Part shown: positions 23,433 through 33,726 of the stretch, in pieces
Numbering within the stretch: the stretch's first letter is position 1
Layout of the letters: each line of letters begins with the position of its first letter
Assembly (NCBI GenBank): GCA_015847255.1
Contig: JADLZK010011225.1
Location: 62,001 to 126,000 of the forward strand
Source: Hyparrhenia diplandra
Lineage: Eukaryota; Streptophyta; Magnoliopsida; Poales; Poaceae
DNA: 64,000 nucleotides
Reading direction: 5' to 3'
Notes under the pieces: model-generated
Told to the model about the DNA's origin: nothing
The model's database searches: none
What the model saw: only the letters and a program-made list of their open reading frames with translations
Position numbers and translations under genes: made by a program

Positions 23433-24128
23433 TCACGGTGGTGGTGCCAAACCAGATGTATCCTTATTTGCCTGCTCCCTGACAACAGCCTGATTGACTT
23501 CTAGCTCCAGACGCATCACTTTAGCTCTGAGTTCAGCCACTTCTTCCAGAAGCTGCAGCTGTTCTTTCTCGGATTTCAATCGAGCAACTTCCTCCGCGAG
23601 GCGTTGTTTGTCGATAGAGAGAGCTACATTAAGAAGACCAATCAATGCAAGCAGGGCAATAGAACCAAGAACGGAATGAATAAGAGTTTTTCAAACCAGC
23701 AAGGGTAGCAGAAATTGCTTTCATCTGCTTCTTGTGATCAGCTTCCTAGGCGTTGGTGTGCTGACGGAATGCTTCGAACTTGTGGACAATGCGACTCTTC
23801 TCCTCGCAAAGTTGACAGAACCAACGCCATGGAACTACCTCTTCTCCTTCCTCTGGCGTTCCGAAGAGTGGTAAACGAGAGGAATCATTTGACGCCTCAG
23901 ATGAAAAAATAGAGGATTCTGAAGAGGGTGAAGAAGAAACGGAAGCTGGGATTGGCCTAAATCTCAATAATAGAGCAAAACCAAAATCAGATTGGGATTC
24001 AAGAAAATGGACAGCAGTCACCAAAAAGCAGAAATGGAAGCTCACCCGAGTCCTGGATGCTGACGAGCAGAACTAGCGTCTGATTCGTCGCCGCGTCGCT
24101 TTTTGTGATTGTCTCCGTTGGCTGCCAT
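23433..24128 (-). pseudogene. Antisense extra gene of element I, probably spliced
   Basis: Read on the minus strand, ATG at 24128 starts a 27-codon first exon (MAANGDNHKKRRGDES...). A GTGAGC donor at 24045 and a TTTAG acceptor ending at 23957 enclose an 89-nt intron. Removing it joins the frame to a Ser-rich, acidic second exon (PIPASVSSSPSSESS ... CQLCEEKSRIVHKFE). TAG at about 23746 interrupts it; the frame stays open beyond, then shifts. It ends in a charged heptad-like coiled coil at 23645-23433 (KQRLAEEVARLKSEKEQLQL). Tat elements carry antisense ORFs here; the function is unknown. Confidence 0.6.
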
Positions 24129-24379
24129 TAGGATTCTTGGGTTCTTGATGAGGGTTTTTTTTCTTACTCAGCCAGAAGAGAAGATGAAGAGGTGAAGAAA
24201 CAAGACGCTCAATCCAATGTGATGAATGCAACAGTAAGAAGCATTTAATCCAGGACAGGTTGCCGCGTGTTAATTGGGCCGATTAACAAATGGGCCGTAC
24301 ATTCACAGATAGCAAAGTGGATACTGTTCACAAAGGAGAAGATTCTAGTCATTTCCAGAATATAAAATCCTTTTGTATC

Positions 24380-24398
24380 CTGGAATTGAGGGGGCATA
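24380..24398 (+). other. Polypurine tract of element I
   Basis: GGAATTGAGGGGGCATA directly precedes the 3' LTR start TGTTAAATCC. Confidence 0.7.
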
Positions 24399-25374
24399 TG
24401 TTAAATCCAAAATTTGGTAAAGGCCGAATGACAGGTGGGGCCAGTACAAGATGCCAGTAAGGTCATTCGGCAGGAAGTTATCTAGCAAGCGGTTTGGTGC
24501 ATCGCACGAAATTTGGGACGTTCACGAAGATATTCGGGAAGGTGATGGATAATGAGCAAGTCACCCAAGAAGCAAAGCCCACGATGCGCGTGCCACGTCG
24601 ACTCCAAACGGGCTTAGAGCCCAAGTTATCTCATTAAGTTAGGGTTTTACCATTGTGATCGTAGTAGAGTAAGACTCTTATCATGTCCAGGGTATAAATA
24701 GTGACCCTCGACCATTGTAACAAACATATTCACAATCAATACAATCAACCCGGCTCCGTGCCAACCCTATCGAGTCCAAGTCGTGTCGTCGATCTACTGC
24801 ATGAGGAACAATCGATCCGTCGACCTCGGTAAGTACCGGCAACCTTGCACCATGTCTAGTATCATGCGGTGGATTTAGATATGATGCAAGTAGTCTTGTT
24901 TCTATGCTTAGTATCATGCGGTGGATTTAAGCGTAGGCAAGAGGGTTCTTTGTTAGGTCATGAGTCGTGCGGCAGGCTAAGATCTAGCTTGGGGCTAGTT
25001 ATCGGCTTCGTTGGATTCGGCAAGATCTAACGAATTCATTAAGTTATCCATGTGTTGCAATGAATCTATTATTGTTTATTTATTGTTTTGCAACCATAAA
25101 TCTTGCCCTATTTAGATTGATGCGGCTCGGCTTTCATCTTTTTCATAGATTCATCTGTCCTCCGGTGCTTCCACGTTCGTCTTGCCGTGTTGGATAGATC
25201 TATTGCACTCGGGATCTAACTCATACGGCAAGGTGACATGTAAACACCGAAGGAGAGATGAATCTCGTGTTTACATATAGCCGGGCTTAGATTCAATCTA
25301 AGTAGTTACATGTTGTGGGTTCATGCATGTTAGATGTAAGCTAAGCTTAACGGGATTGGGTGTCGTGCGGCAGG

Positions 25375-26196
25375 TGTTGACGGTCACCAACGACATATTT
25401 TTAACGTCAACATTCTACCATAAAGGGGGTGAAACTATACCTTTTCATACTCATATACATATATTACTTATATATTTCCACTTGTAGTGTCCAAAATGTA
25501 TTTTGTAGGAATTATGATAAATACAGGTGGAAATACGACCAAAAGGCGCCTCCCTGGAAAGCGCATTCCTGAAGAATATCAAGCCCAAGGGAGAAATGGA
25601 CCAAAACGACAAAACTAGGCCGAGCAAATGCCACCCTACAACTTTTCGGGCCCAAACACACCGGCCTGCCAAAACTCAGGCCGAACCAGGCCAGGAAGGG
25701 TGCGCGTGCACCCTAAGGTGCGCCCGCACCCTCCTAGAGGCGGTTCGAGCCCATCTTCGGCGAGGCGGTATGTTTAATGCTAAGGAGGACAGTGCGGGGG
25801 TGGATCCGTCGGTTCAGTGCACCTAGACGCCGGTACATGGTCGGTTTGGTGGTAGTTTAGCACTTAGGCCCCTCTCCTCCATGTATAAGTAGCCCCCCTC
25901 TCTCCCTCATTCCACACACACCATTTGGAGCCTCCTCTCTCACCACTCTTCCTCTCTACTCCACTTCTCTCTAGGTCTTTTTGTCTTTAGTAGTATTTGG
26001 AGCAAGGCTAAGCATCATTGGAGAGCTTGTACTAGGGAGAAAGGAATATTCGGTATGAATACATTTATGGTTTCTTCCTAAGTCTTGTTCTTATATAGTT
26101 GTGCAATAGAGCTAGAGTATTCTCATGTTATAGACTTAACATATGAACTAGCATATAGTCTCTATGTTATAATCTTGACATGTTGTTCTCGACACA
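25375..26196 (+). mobile_element. Partial J-family LTR inside the 3' LTR of element I
   Basis: Begins TGTTGACGGTCACC and follows the 5' LTR of J (7977 onward) without a break until CTCGACACA at 26196. It shares the GC-rich stretch and other variants that only J's 5' LTR has. It sits at the same target position as element J in I's other LTR. A TATA box is at 25884. It has no 3' end of its own. Confidence 0.85.
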
Positions 26197-26278
26197 TGGC
26201 AAGACTTAACATATGAACTAGCATATAGAGCTAGAGTATTCTCATGTTATAGACTTAACATAGAGCTAGAGTATTCTC
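26197..26278 (+). repeat. Scrambled filler made of short local copies
   Basis: After TGGCAA come copies of GACTTAACATATGAACTAGC, then AGCTAGAGTATTCTCATG and again GAGCTAGAGTATTCTCAT, all of which occur once in order just upstream (26110-26165). It then jumps into the LTR of I at CTTTTTCATAGATTC. This is the pattern left by repeated template switching. Confidence 0.75.
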
Positions 26279-26515
26279 ATCTTTTTCATAGATTCATCTG
26301 TCCTCCGGTGCTTCCACGTTCGTCTTGCCATGTTGGATAGATCTATTGCACTCGGGATCTAACTCATACGGCAAGGTGACATGTAAACACCGAAGGAGAG
26401 ATGAATCTCTGTTTTATATAGCCGGGCTTAGATTCAATCTAAGTAGTTACATGTTGTGGGTTCATGCATGTTAGATGTAAGCTAAGCTTAACGGGATTGG
26501 GTGTCGTGCGGCAGG
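26279..26515 (+). repeat. Second copy of a 240-bp segment of the I LTR
   Basis: Nearly identical to 25137-25374, with a few changes such as TGCCATG for TGCCGTG. It restores the normal LTR order up to GCGGCAGG, after which CGCAGATC continues as in an uninterrupted LTR. Confidence 0.85.
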
Positions 26516-27411
26516 CGCAGATCTTTGAGGGTTTATGTTTATGTTTTACATGACATGTGTCCTTCTTCATGGACCCCGATTCGGCAATCTTGCCGAATGC
26601 GGTCATACGTTTATATGTAGCTTACGCGGTGTGAGTTTGTCTCCTCAGAGTCTAACCTTGCGGTGTATCATGCGGTGGATTACTGTCAAAACCTGACTCT
26701 ACCCCTAAACCAAACTCATGTGGTGTGTTTTACTGTTTACGTATGTTGTGCTTTAATGAGTAATGAGTATCTACGAATGCATGCGGGTTTATGCATGCTT
26801 TTAGCCTCTCATGATTAGATTGTATCATGCGGTGGATAGATCTGGTTTGTGGAAGGTGGTGTATATGTTAACAAGTTTTATCATGCGGTGGATTAGCTTG
26901 TTAGGGTTTATGCTTGACGGATTAGGAAGGCTAGACATGCGCGAGACTAGTTGGAATAATCTATGCATGCGTGATCTAGATAGGTTTATATTTACAAGTT
27001 GCCTGTCTTTGTTTACATGTTGGAAGTAAGATCAATCTAATGCTTTATGCTTTATCATGATATATCTTGATGATCAGTTTTTACTTGTTCAAACATGTCT
27101 TTTGAGGTTCATTCGGTAGTGATATATTCATATGCTCTCATTTATGCTTACCGAATGGATCTATAAACTTTGTTGGCGCAGCGGCTTCCATAGTTGTATG
27201 TCATCATAAAAAAGTGGCTTCAAGGCCGTACATGAGGAAGCTGTCTTGGTCACACCGGGCATGTTCTGCTCTCATGATTTCCCTTGTCAATTACAGGTCA
27301 AATTGACTGGCACGCCTTTGGAGTTGACCGTCCGCTCTCCCGGTCAGAAGCTAGCGTTTCCGGCTTGTCAGTGTGACGGGCACAAAGTGACGTTTTTGTG
27401 TCAACAGGGTC

Positions 27412-28283
27412 TAGCAATAAATGAGAAATCTTTAATAAAGCGGAGTTAAAAACCACAATGACCAAGAAAACTACGATTTGCCTTTAATATTAATAGGCGG
27501 AGGTAATTGCTCTATTATCTCTGTCTTAGCCTTATCTACTTCTATCCCCCTTTCGGACACTAAGTGTCCTAGCACTATCCCTTCTTGAACCATGAAATGA
27601 CACTTCTCCCAATTAAGGACTAAGTGTTTCTCCTCGCATCTTTGTAAAACTCTATCAAGATTGCTTAGGCAATCATCAAAAGTTTTTCCATAGAGAGAAA
27701 AATTATCCATAAAAACTTCCATAATCTCTTCGATCATCTCGGAGAATATAGACATCATGCATCTTTGAAAAGAAGCTAGAGCATTACATAGCCCAAAAAG
27801 ACATTCTACGGTATGCATAGGTACCGTAGGGGCATGTAAAAGGTGGTTTTACTCGATCATTAGGATGGATGGGGATTTGATGATATCCGAATATCCATCG
27901 AGGAAACAAAAAGAAAGAGTGGTTGGCCAATCTTTCTAACATCTCATCAATGAAAGGCAAAGGGAAATGATCCTTCTTAGTTGCCTTATTGAGCTTTTAC
28001 GTAATCAATACACATCCTTCAACCAGTAACGGTTCTCTAAGGAATTAACTCATTCTTGTCATTTCTGACAACAGTCATACCTCCTTTCTTAGGTACAACT
28101 TGGACAGGGCTTACCCACTCACTATGCGGCACAGGATAGATAATCCCGACGTGCAATAGTTTCAAAACTTCCTTCTTCACTACTTCCCTCATCGCATTGT
28201 TTAGCCTACGTTGTGGCTCTCTAGAAGGTGCTATATTAGGATCTATGGGAATGCGATGGGTGTAAAGAACTGGACTAATTCCC
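27412..28283 (-). pseudogene. Element A reverse transcriptase, right of element I
   Basis: On the minus strand, pieces at about 28180-27830 show KLLHVGIIYPVPHSEWVSPV, and two in-frame stops precede the RMCIDY stretch. The frame 27818-27471 holds LFGLCNALASFQRCM and the catalytic region EVFMDNFSLYGK. The family has two aspartates (MDD) there; the second is asparagine in this copy, so catalysis would be lost even without the frameshifts. After LPPPINIKGK the frame stops, and element I begins at 27406. Confidence 0.85.
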
Positions 28284-28640
28284 TTAAGGTCTTGGAGTGA
28301 ATAGCCAAAAGCACCTCGATGTCTCTCTAGGACAGGTATAAGGCGACTTGATTCCTCTAGGGGATAACTTATTGCTTATAATGACAGGATAATCCTCGTC
28401 ATTGTTAAGAAAAGCATATCTAAGTCCCGAAGGTAAAGGTTTTAGCTCTATAGGAGGTCTGGGAGTTTCTAATAGGTCATGTAGAGGCCCAGGGTCGATA
28501 GGATCCTCATCCTCTTCTTCGATGAAAAGATGGGTATCTTCTTCTAACTCTTCTTCAAATTCTAATGGATTGTCAAAAGATACCTCCATAACTTCTTCTA
28601 AAGGCTCTAGTTGGGGAGAGGATTCAAACCTTGCTTTCAA
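28284..28640 (-). pseudogene. Element A linker before reverse transcriptase
   Basis: An acidic frame (EEELEEDTHLFIEEEDEDP) followed by PIELKPLPSGLRYAFL, the conserved approach to reverse transcriptase in this family. The frame drifts after NKLSPRG because of a shift near 28350. Confidence 0.75.
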
Positions 28641-28785
28641 AGCATGATCATAAAATAAAGAGAACTTAAGGTCTCTCCCAAAGCTAAAGTCTAGCTTTCC
28701 AGGCTCTCCTTCAAAAAGAAACTTTCCTATAGGTTGACCTATCGGGATATCGAACTCTCGAATATCAAAAGACGTAAAAACTCAA

Positions 28786-29409
28786 CTAGACTTGTATTCC
28801 ATTGACCAACATGGGGGTGACATGAAGAATCCCTAAACTTGGAACAATGTGTCCAAAAAGGTTTTTCAAACGTTTGTCGGTAGGAGACAAGACTATGTTG
28901 TCAACATAATCTTGCATAAAAAGAGCAGACATGATATTCACTCCTACCATAGGATTATATAGGGCATCGAAAGGTCCTCTATTAAATTGGCATCTAATGG
29001 GTATAGAAGGTGTGTCTAACCGAATGATATCAGGTGAAAGCTCTGACTCCTCTACCCACTCGTAGCTCATAATGGAAACTAGTTCCTTCACTGTCTCTTT
29101 CAAGAACTTCTCTTGAGAGAGCTCTATTGTTAGAGATTGCCCATAAGGTTTTCTCTCTACTTGATATTTTGAAGTGTTTCCGAAATTGGCAAACAATTCT
29201 TCTTCAAAATCAAGCATAAAATCATAAAGAGGAGTGTCCTCCTTCTCTTCTGGAGCTAGTTTAGGATCTATAGATTCTATAGGTTGGGATGTTTCTAAAG
29301 AATCTGGCTCTACTGGCTCTGGTTCTTCCAACCACTTCTCCTTTATGTCAGGAAGACATTGTGTGATGCGTAAAAGGATAGCCTTAGCATCATCTGGAGT
29401 TTTGTGCAT
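28786..29409 (-). pseudogene. Element A gag C-terminus and protease region
   Basis: A 207-codon frame begins in the conserved HKTPDDAKAILLRI and runs through an acidic linker (EEKEDTPLYDFMLDFEEELF) to a protease-like segment with YNPMVGVNIMSALFMQDYV. The usual D(S/T)G or DLG active-site triplet is not visible at the expected place (NPMVG), so the protease is either diverged or inactive. The tail LGILHVTPMLVNGIQV is intact. Confidence 0.7.
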
Positions 29410-30090
29410 AAACGATCCTCCCCGCGGATGTGTTAAGATAGTCTACCATGTGTTTGTTTAGGCCCATGAAAAAGTGTTGTAGAACCATAGGTTCAGGCAA
29501 AGAAAGAGGGGACCAGAATTTAGGATTGACTCTAGTCTTTCCCAAGCTTTCCCTAAAGATTCATCTTCTAATTGTTTAAATCTCGGGGCTTCTAGACGAA
29601 GTTTGACAACCCCTATGAATGGGAAGAATTGTAGATAGAATTCAGAACATAAGAATTCCCAATCCCCTTTAAAATCCTTAATGAAGCTTATACCAATGTT
29701 TGGCCTCTCCTTTCAAAGACTAAGGAAAGAGCTTCCACTTGAGGGTTTCATGTTCCATACCCTCTAAGTGTAGGCTATCACAAACTTGGTCAAACTCCCG
29801 CACATGAGAATAAGGATTCTCATACTCATCTCCAAAGAAAAGATTTTCTGAACTAATTGGATCAAATCGGGACGTAACTCATAGCTAGAAGATAAAATAG
29901 GTCTATTAGACTCGGTGGCCTAAGGTATAAGTCCCGAAGGTGCTCCATATTGATATAAATATTTTTTTCCCATTTTTCAAATAAAAATTGAAAGTAAGTG
30001 CTAAAGATAAAAAATGTAGAAAGTAAATACTGAAAGTAAATACAATAAAGATAAACAAACAATAAAAGATAAATGATAAATATATGGTAC
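29410..30090 (-). pseudogene. Element A gag, heavily frameshifted
   Basis: Conceptual reading of the minus strand at about 29760-29400 gives fragments of a gag domain in several frames: a KWKLF... KGEAKHWY stretch, PRFKQLEDESLGKAWERLES, and LPEPMVLQHFFMGLNKHMV. No frame is open throughout, so this is a relic. Upstream, about 29860-30140, only AT-rich leader sequence is visible. Confidence 0.65.
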
Positions 30091-30142
30091 AAGATTAAGG
30101 TAATACTCTAAGTTACTATCGGCAAAACTACGTTCAGAGCAA

Positions 30143-30158
30143 GAACGGCGCCGAAATG
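30143..30158 (-). other. Primer binding site of element A, damaged
   Basis: The minus strand reads AGCATTTCGGCGCCGTT next to the LTR. The bases before GGCGCCGTT differ from the normal tRNA-Asp site, with the TGG start changed, and the continuing GCCGGGA is lost. Confidence 0.65.
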
Positions 30159-30160
30159 CT

Positions 30161-30913
30161 TGTTGGTATAAATTGTATGCACACAATAAAGATAAAGATA
30201 TCCACAAGCGCACGGATAGAAATACCGTTGTAGCACTTCACCAAAAGATGAACTCCCAGTTTTAAATATCAAACCCAAAGGAACAGTAGGGTGAATATAA
30301 CTAGCGTTTACCCAATCCACTTCACAATCAAGAGTACTTAAGAAACTAGCTAGACTAGGAGACAACTCTGGTTTTCTAATTCTAACCTTGATAAACCTCA
30401 TTTTATTTATTCTATCGTGGACGCTAATCCTTAATAAAGTAAGGCAAAATTACTTTACTAAGAGCAGAACAAAGCCTACCGTTCACTTCTTGGCGGGAAG
30501 TGGGCTACGAGAGGATTCAATAAAGCTATAAGTCACCTTTATGATTCTACCACCGATTCCAAGCCAAAAGGGGCATTCACGAGATAACTCTAGTCTAAGC
30601 ACCGTGCCTACACTAGACACTATCCCTCTAATCAAGAGCAACCAAGATTAAAGTTCTCAATAAGAGTTGCAAACTTGAAGAATAAAATAAACCAAAACGT
30701 ACTTTAATTATGAAGTCGAACACTAGGGAATCTCTGAATACACTCCTCTTCTCACGAAGAGAATGATCCCTTAGAATACAAGAGAGAAGATTCGACAGTA
30801 GGAACTCCTCCGAAGCACTCCTTACTAATCTCTCTATTTTCTAATAAACTCGATTGCTAATCAAGATCTGTAGTAGCTAATCAAGAAGTGTCTAGCTCTA
30901 ATCATAAGATCTT
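30161..30913 (-). mobile_element. 5' LTR of element A, first part
   Basis: Starts TGTTGGTATAAATTG and matches 1209-1960. Element D interrupts it after ATCTT (30909-30913); ATCTT recurs at 39741-39745. Confidence 0.9.
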
Positions 30914-32562
30914 TGTTGGCGTTTCTTAACGTTAATACTAGGGTTAGATATTATACCTATTCGAGAACGGTACGTAAATGCTTGTTGGCATTTCTTAGCG
31001 CCATCACTAAGAATAGATATTATGATAACGTCGAGAGAACGTCGGGTGATAGACAAATTGAATATTGCAAGGGTCAACCCGCAAAGCGCACGGATCTATC
31101 ATCGTAGCATTTCACCCGGTGAGTATTCGGGTATCGTTCATTTATATTTTCCCATGGGAAGGCAGGTTTAGATTTAATATGATGATGATAGCCCACAATG
31201 TATGTATGGATAGCCACTAATCATGTACAGGGGTAAGTGACAATAATATTGGAGATAGTGGTGACACACACACTTCTTGAGCACTAGAAGGAGTAAATAT
31301 AAAATAACAAAAAGGGGAAAATCTATGTTGAGTTGGCTATTCTAATATCGCCAATGCGTCGGACTATAGTCTACATACGTCATTCATGGTTCATAGCGAG
31401 AGATGGGCTAAAGTGATGAGGAGATGCCCGCGGCTGGTATCCGCCCGGCCGGTTGCACTTGATAAGACTCCAACCCAACACCGGACGTGGAGGAGTGCAA
31501 AGGACGGACGAGTTGTCACACCTCCGCGCCTACCTCACTCTTGTGGGATGCAGGCATTTCCCGGATGATTCCATATAAACCTAAGCACCATGCTTACATT
31601 TATAGAGAACTACCTAAACTCCCATGCGGTACCCCGACCCTACGGATCGACGGGGAAAGAGTAAAGGTAAACCCGAAGGTACACTGGACCATCACTCGAA
31701 CTTAGTTCTACTACGTTCCAAGAATAAAATATGATTCAATTAGCCTAAAGTTAGTCATGTTAATTATCACATTATACTAACTATATTCTAGTTGGCACAA
31801 TATGAATATAACATGAGGATAACTATACTCTAGTTCATATGCATTGCGATATAAATAATAAGACTTGAATAAAGGAAAGAACTTCATAGTAAAATTACCA
31901 AAAGATCCTTCCAAGGAGACAAGCCCTCCTTGAAGCTCCGCCTAACTCAAATACTAACACTAAACTAATGAAGGGGAGAGATGGTGCTCAAGGTGAGAAT
32001 GTAACAATGTGATGTGTAGTGTGTTGGTGTGTGTCCTCTTTCAAGTGAGGAGTGCCTCTCTTTATATAGTGGAGAGGAGGAGGGAATGGAGGGCTCTCCT
32101 TGCTTCGAGCTGTTCTTGGCGGAACGAAAGTTTGCACTACATGCAACCGCCGCTTGAAGTTCGCACCAAACCGCCGAGAAAGGGAAGGGAAGGGAGGCCG
32201 AAATATTGCGCCGGGCGGCGATGGGGCGGCCGGCCCCGGGCTGCGCCTCTCGGCCCGGCCTTCTCATCCGCAGCGTTTTTGTCGTCCATATGTTGGGCCT
32301 ATGGTGGTGCATGGGCCAAATTGTGCGTGGGGTTTGGTCCTCTTTGCTCAATCCACTCCTTGGCGTCTTTTATTCAATGCGCTTTCTTATTTATTTGGCG
32401 ACTTTGTACTTTGTTTCCACTTTTTTTACCCGAAAAACATAATTTCTATAAATACAAGTGGAACTAGGTTAGAAGTAAAGGTATATGTAACATAAGTTTG
32501 CCCCTTTCTCATGAATTGGATATAAGTTGGCGGTATAATATACTCGATAATGACCGCCAACA
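30914..32562 (-). mobile_element. 3' LTR of element D
   Basis: Runs TGTTGGCGTTTCTTAACG to GACCGCCAACA and matches 38092-39740 throughout. The first part holds two copies of a TGTTGGC(G/A)TTTCTTA(A/G)CG block 69 bases apart (30914 and 30983). A minus-strand TATA box is at about 32060-32069. Confidence 0.9.
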
Positions 32563-32590
32563 AGTCCCCAAGCTTAACCTTTGCTCGTCC
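32563..32590 (-). other. Polypurine tract of element D
   Basis: On the minus strand GCAAAGGTTAAGCTTGGGGA directly precedes the LTR, close to the tracts of E and J. Confidence 0.7.
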
Positions 32591-33726
32591 CGAGCAAATA
32601 GCTAAGTGTTTGGTTGTTGATCGGGAGTTGCTACAATGCCGATATATTTCAAAATGTACCATGCTCATAACAAAGTATTCTTCCGTTGTTTAAATAAATT
32701 GGCATTTCTATTTATCCTTGTATACTTAAATCATATGGGGCTTATAACATTTTTCAAACTCTTGGGTTATTGCAAGATAGAACGGTTTTCATAGAAACAC
32801 TAGTCATTCATTCTTTGATTGATCATTCATGCGGAGCTTTGTGTAATGATTCCTTAGATCATCTCGGTGTGCAAACCATAAGGAGAAACAAGTCATAAAC
32901 CTTGATCAAGATGTGCAATTGAAATTTATTTCTTTTTGATAAGGTACGGGCTAGCTCTTATTTCTTTTTAGAGAAGTGGGCTCTACTCGCCCTCGGATAC
33001 TTGTCCATTATTCTTCTCTTTCTCTTCTCTTTTTTTTTTTTTTTAGAGGCGGGTATCTAAGTACCCATTGTTTTGTTTTCTCGGACACGCGTCCATTTTT
33101 TTTCTAGCCTAGCCCATAACCTATTTTTGGCAATGTGAATGTGAATCTTGATCAAAAGCGTATGAGCGGGTGTCTCACATAGGCTATCATGAGAATTTTG
33201 ATCATTAAGGAATTTTGGAAATTATTCTCAGAATGATGAATCTCTCTTAGAACAAAATCATAGTTGATTCTATTTTTACCATATCATATCCGGCAATAGC
33301 TTAGAGAAGAATCATGTGTTTGCATACCCACAAATCATTAAGTTTCAGGACAAGATAAGTTAAGCCAATAAACTTAAACATTAGGGAATACAATATTATG
33401 AACTAGGTGCAAATTGAACTATAGACAGAGCAACTATTCATCATTTCAACTTCAGAGAAATTAAGCATCCTTATACTACATATTGGAGTGGAATCATATA
33501 TATATATATATATATTTTTTTTTCATTATTATTATTATTATTATTTTTAAGGAAATGAAAATGAAAAAGTAAGAGATAAAATAAAATGATAGGGGAGGTA
33601 GGTACTTACCTCCGTGGGGGTCCTCCCCAAGCTAGCCGATGGCCTATGGGTTAGGGTGGTAGTACCCCATGTGGCGCGCGAGGAATGCCATCGGGCCTCG
33701 TGCTCTTGCCGTCTCCGTTAAGGCTC
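32591..33726 (-). mobile_element. Element D 3' untranslated region with minisatellite
   Basis: AT-rich, with T runs at about 33031 and 33520 and short repeats (AT at 33498-33515, ATT at 33525-33545). Two copies of the Athila minisatellite unit lie at about 32950-33115 on the minus strand (ATGGACAAGTATCC, GAGTAGAGCCCACTTCTC, AACAATGGGTAC). No gene is seen. Confidence 0.6.

Larger units (their letters stand above)
7006..27406 (+). mobile_element. Element I: Tat-type Ty3/gypsy retrotransposon inserted in A
   Basis: LTRs begin at 7006 (first base changed, CGTTAA for TGTTAA) and 24399 (TGTTAAATCC) and end GTGTCAACA at 16468 and 27406. The duplication is GGGTG at 7001-7005 and GGGTC at 27407-27411, one mismatch. 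Order on the plus strand: primer site, gag, protease, reverse transcriptase, RNase H, a second RNase H domain, integrase, an antisense gene and a purine tract. The two RNase H domains and the antisense gene place it in the Tat lineage with B. Element J occupies its 5' LTR. Confidence 0.9.
24399..27406 (+). mobile_element. 3' LTR of element I, enlarged by an internal J LTR fragment
   Basis: Starts TGTTAAATCC and ends GTGTCAACA. Normal LTR sequence runs 24399-25374 and resumes through 26279-27406. Between them lie a J LTR fragment (25375-26196), scrambled filler (26197-26278) and a second copy of 240 bases of the LTR itself (25137-25374 repeated at 26279-26515). Without these additions the LTR would be about 1.87 kb, matching the 5' copy without element J. 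Confidence 0.88.

Noticed and set aside
25375..26196. Independent insertion of a second J element in the 3' LTR of I
   Set aside because: It has the same target base as J in the other LTR, no right end, no second target duplication and variants of J's 5' LTR.
33498..33550. AT and ATT repeats as a regulatory element
   Set aside because: Short simple repeats in an AT-rich untranslated region, with no conserved partner in the sister elements.
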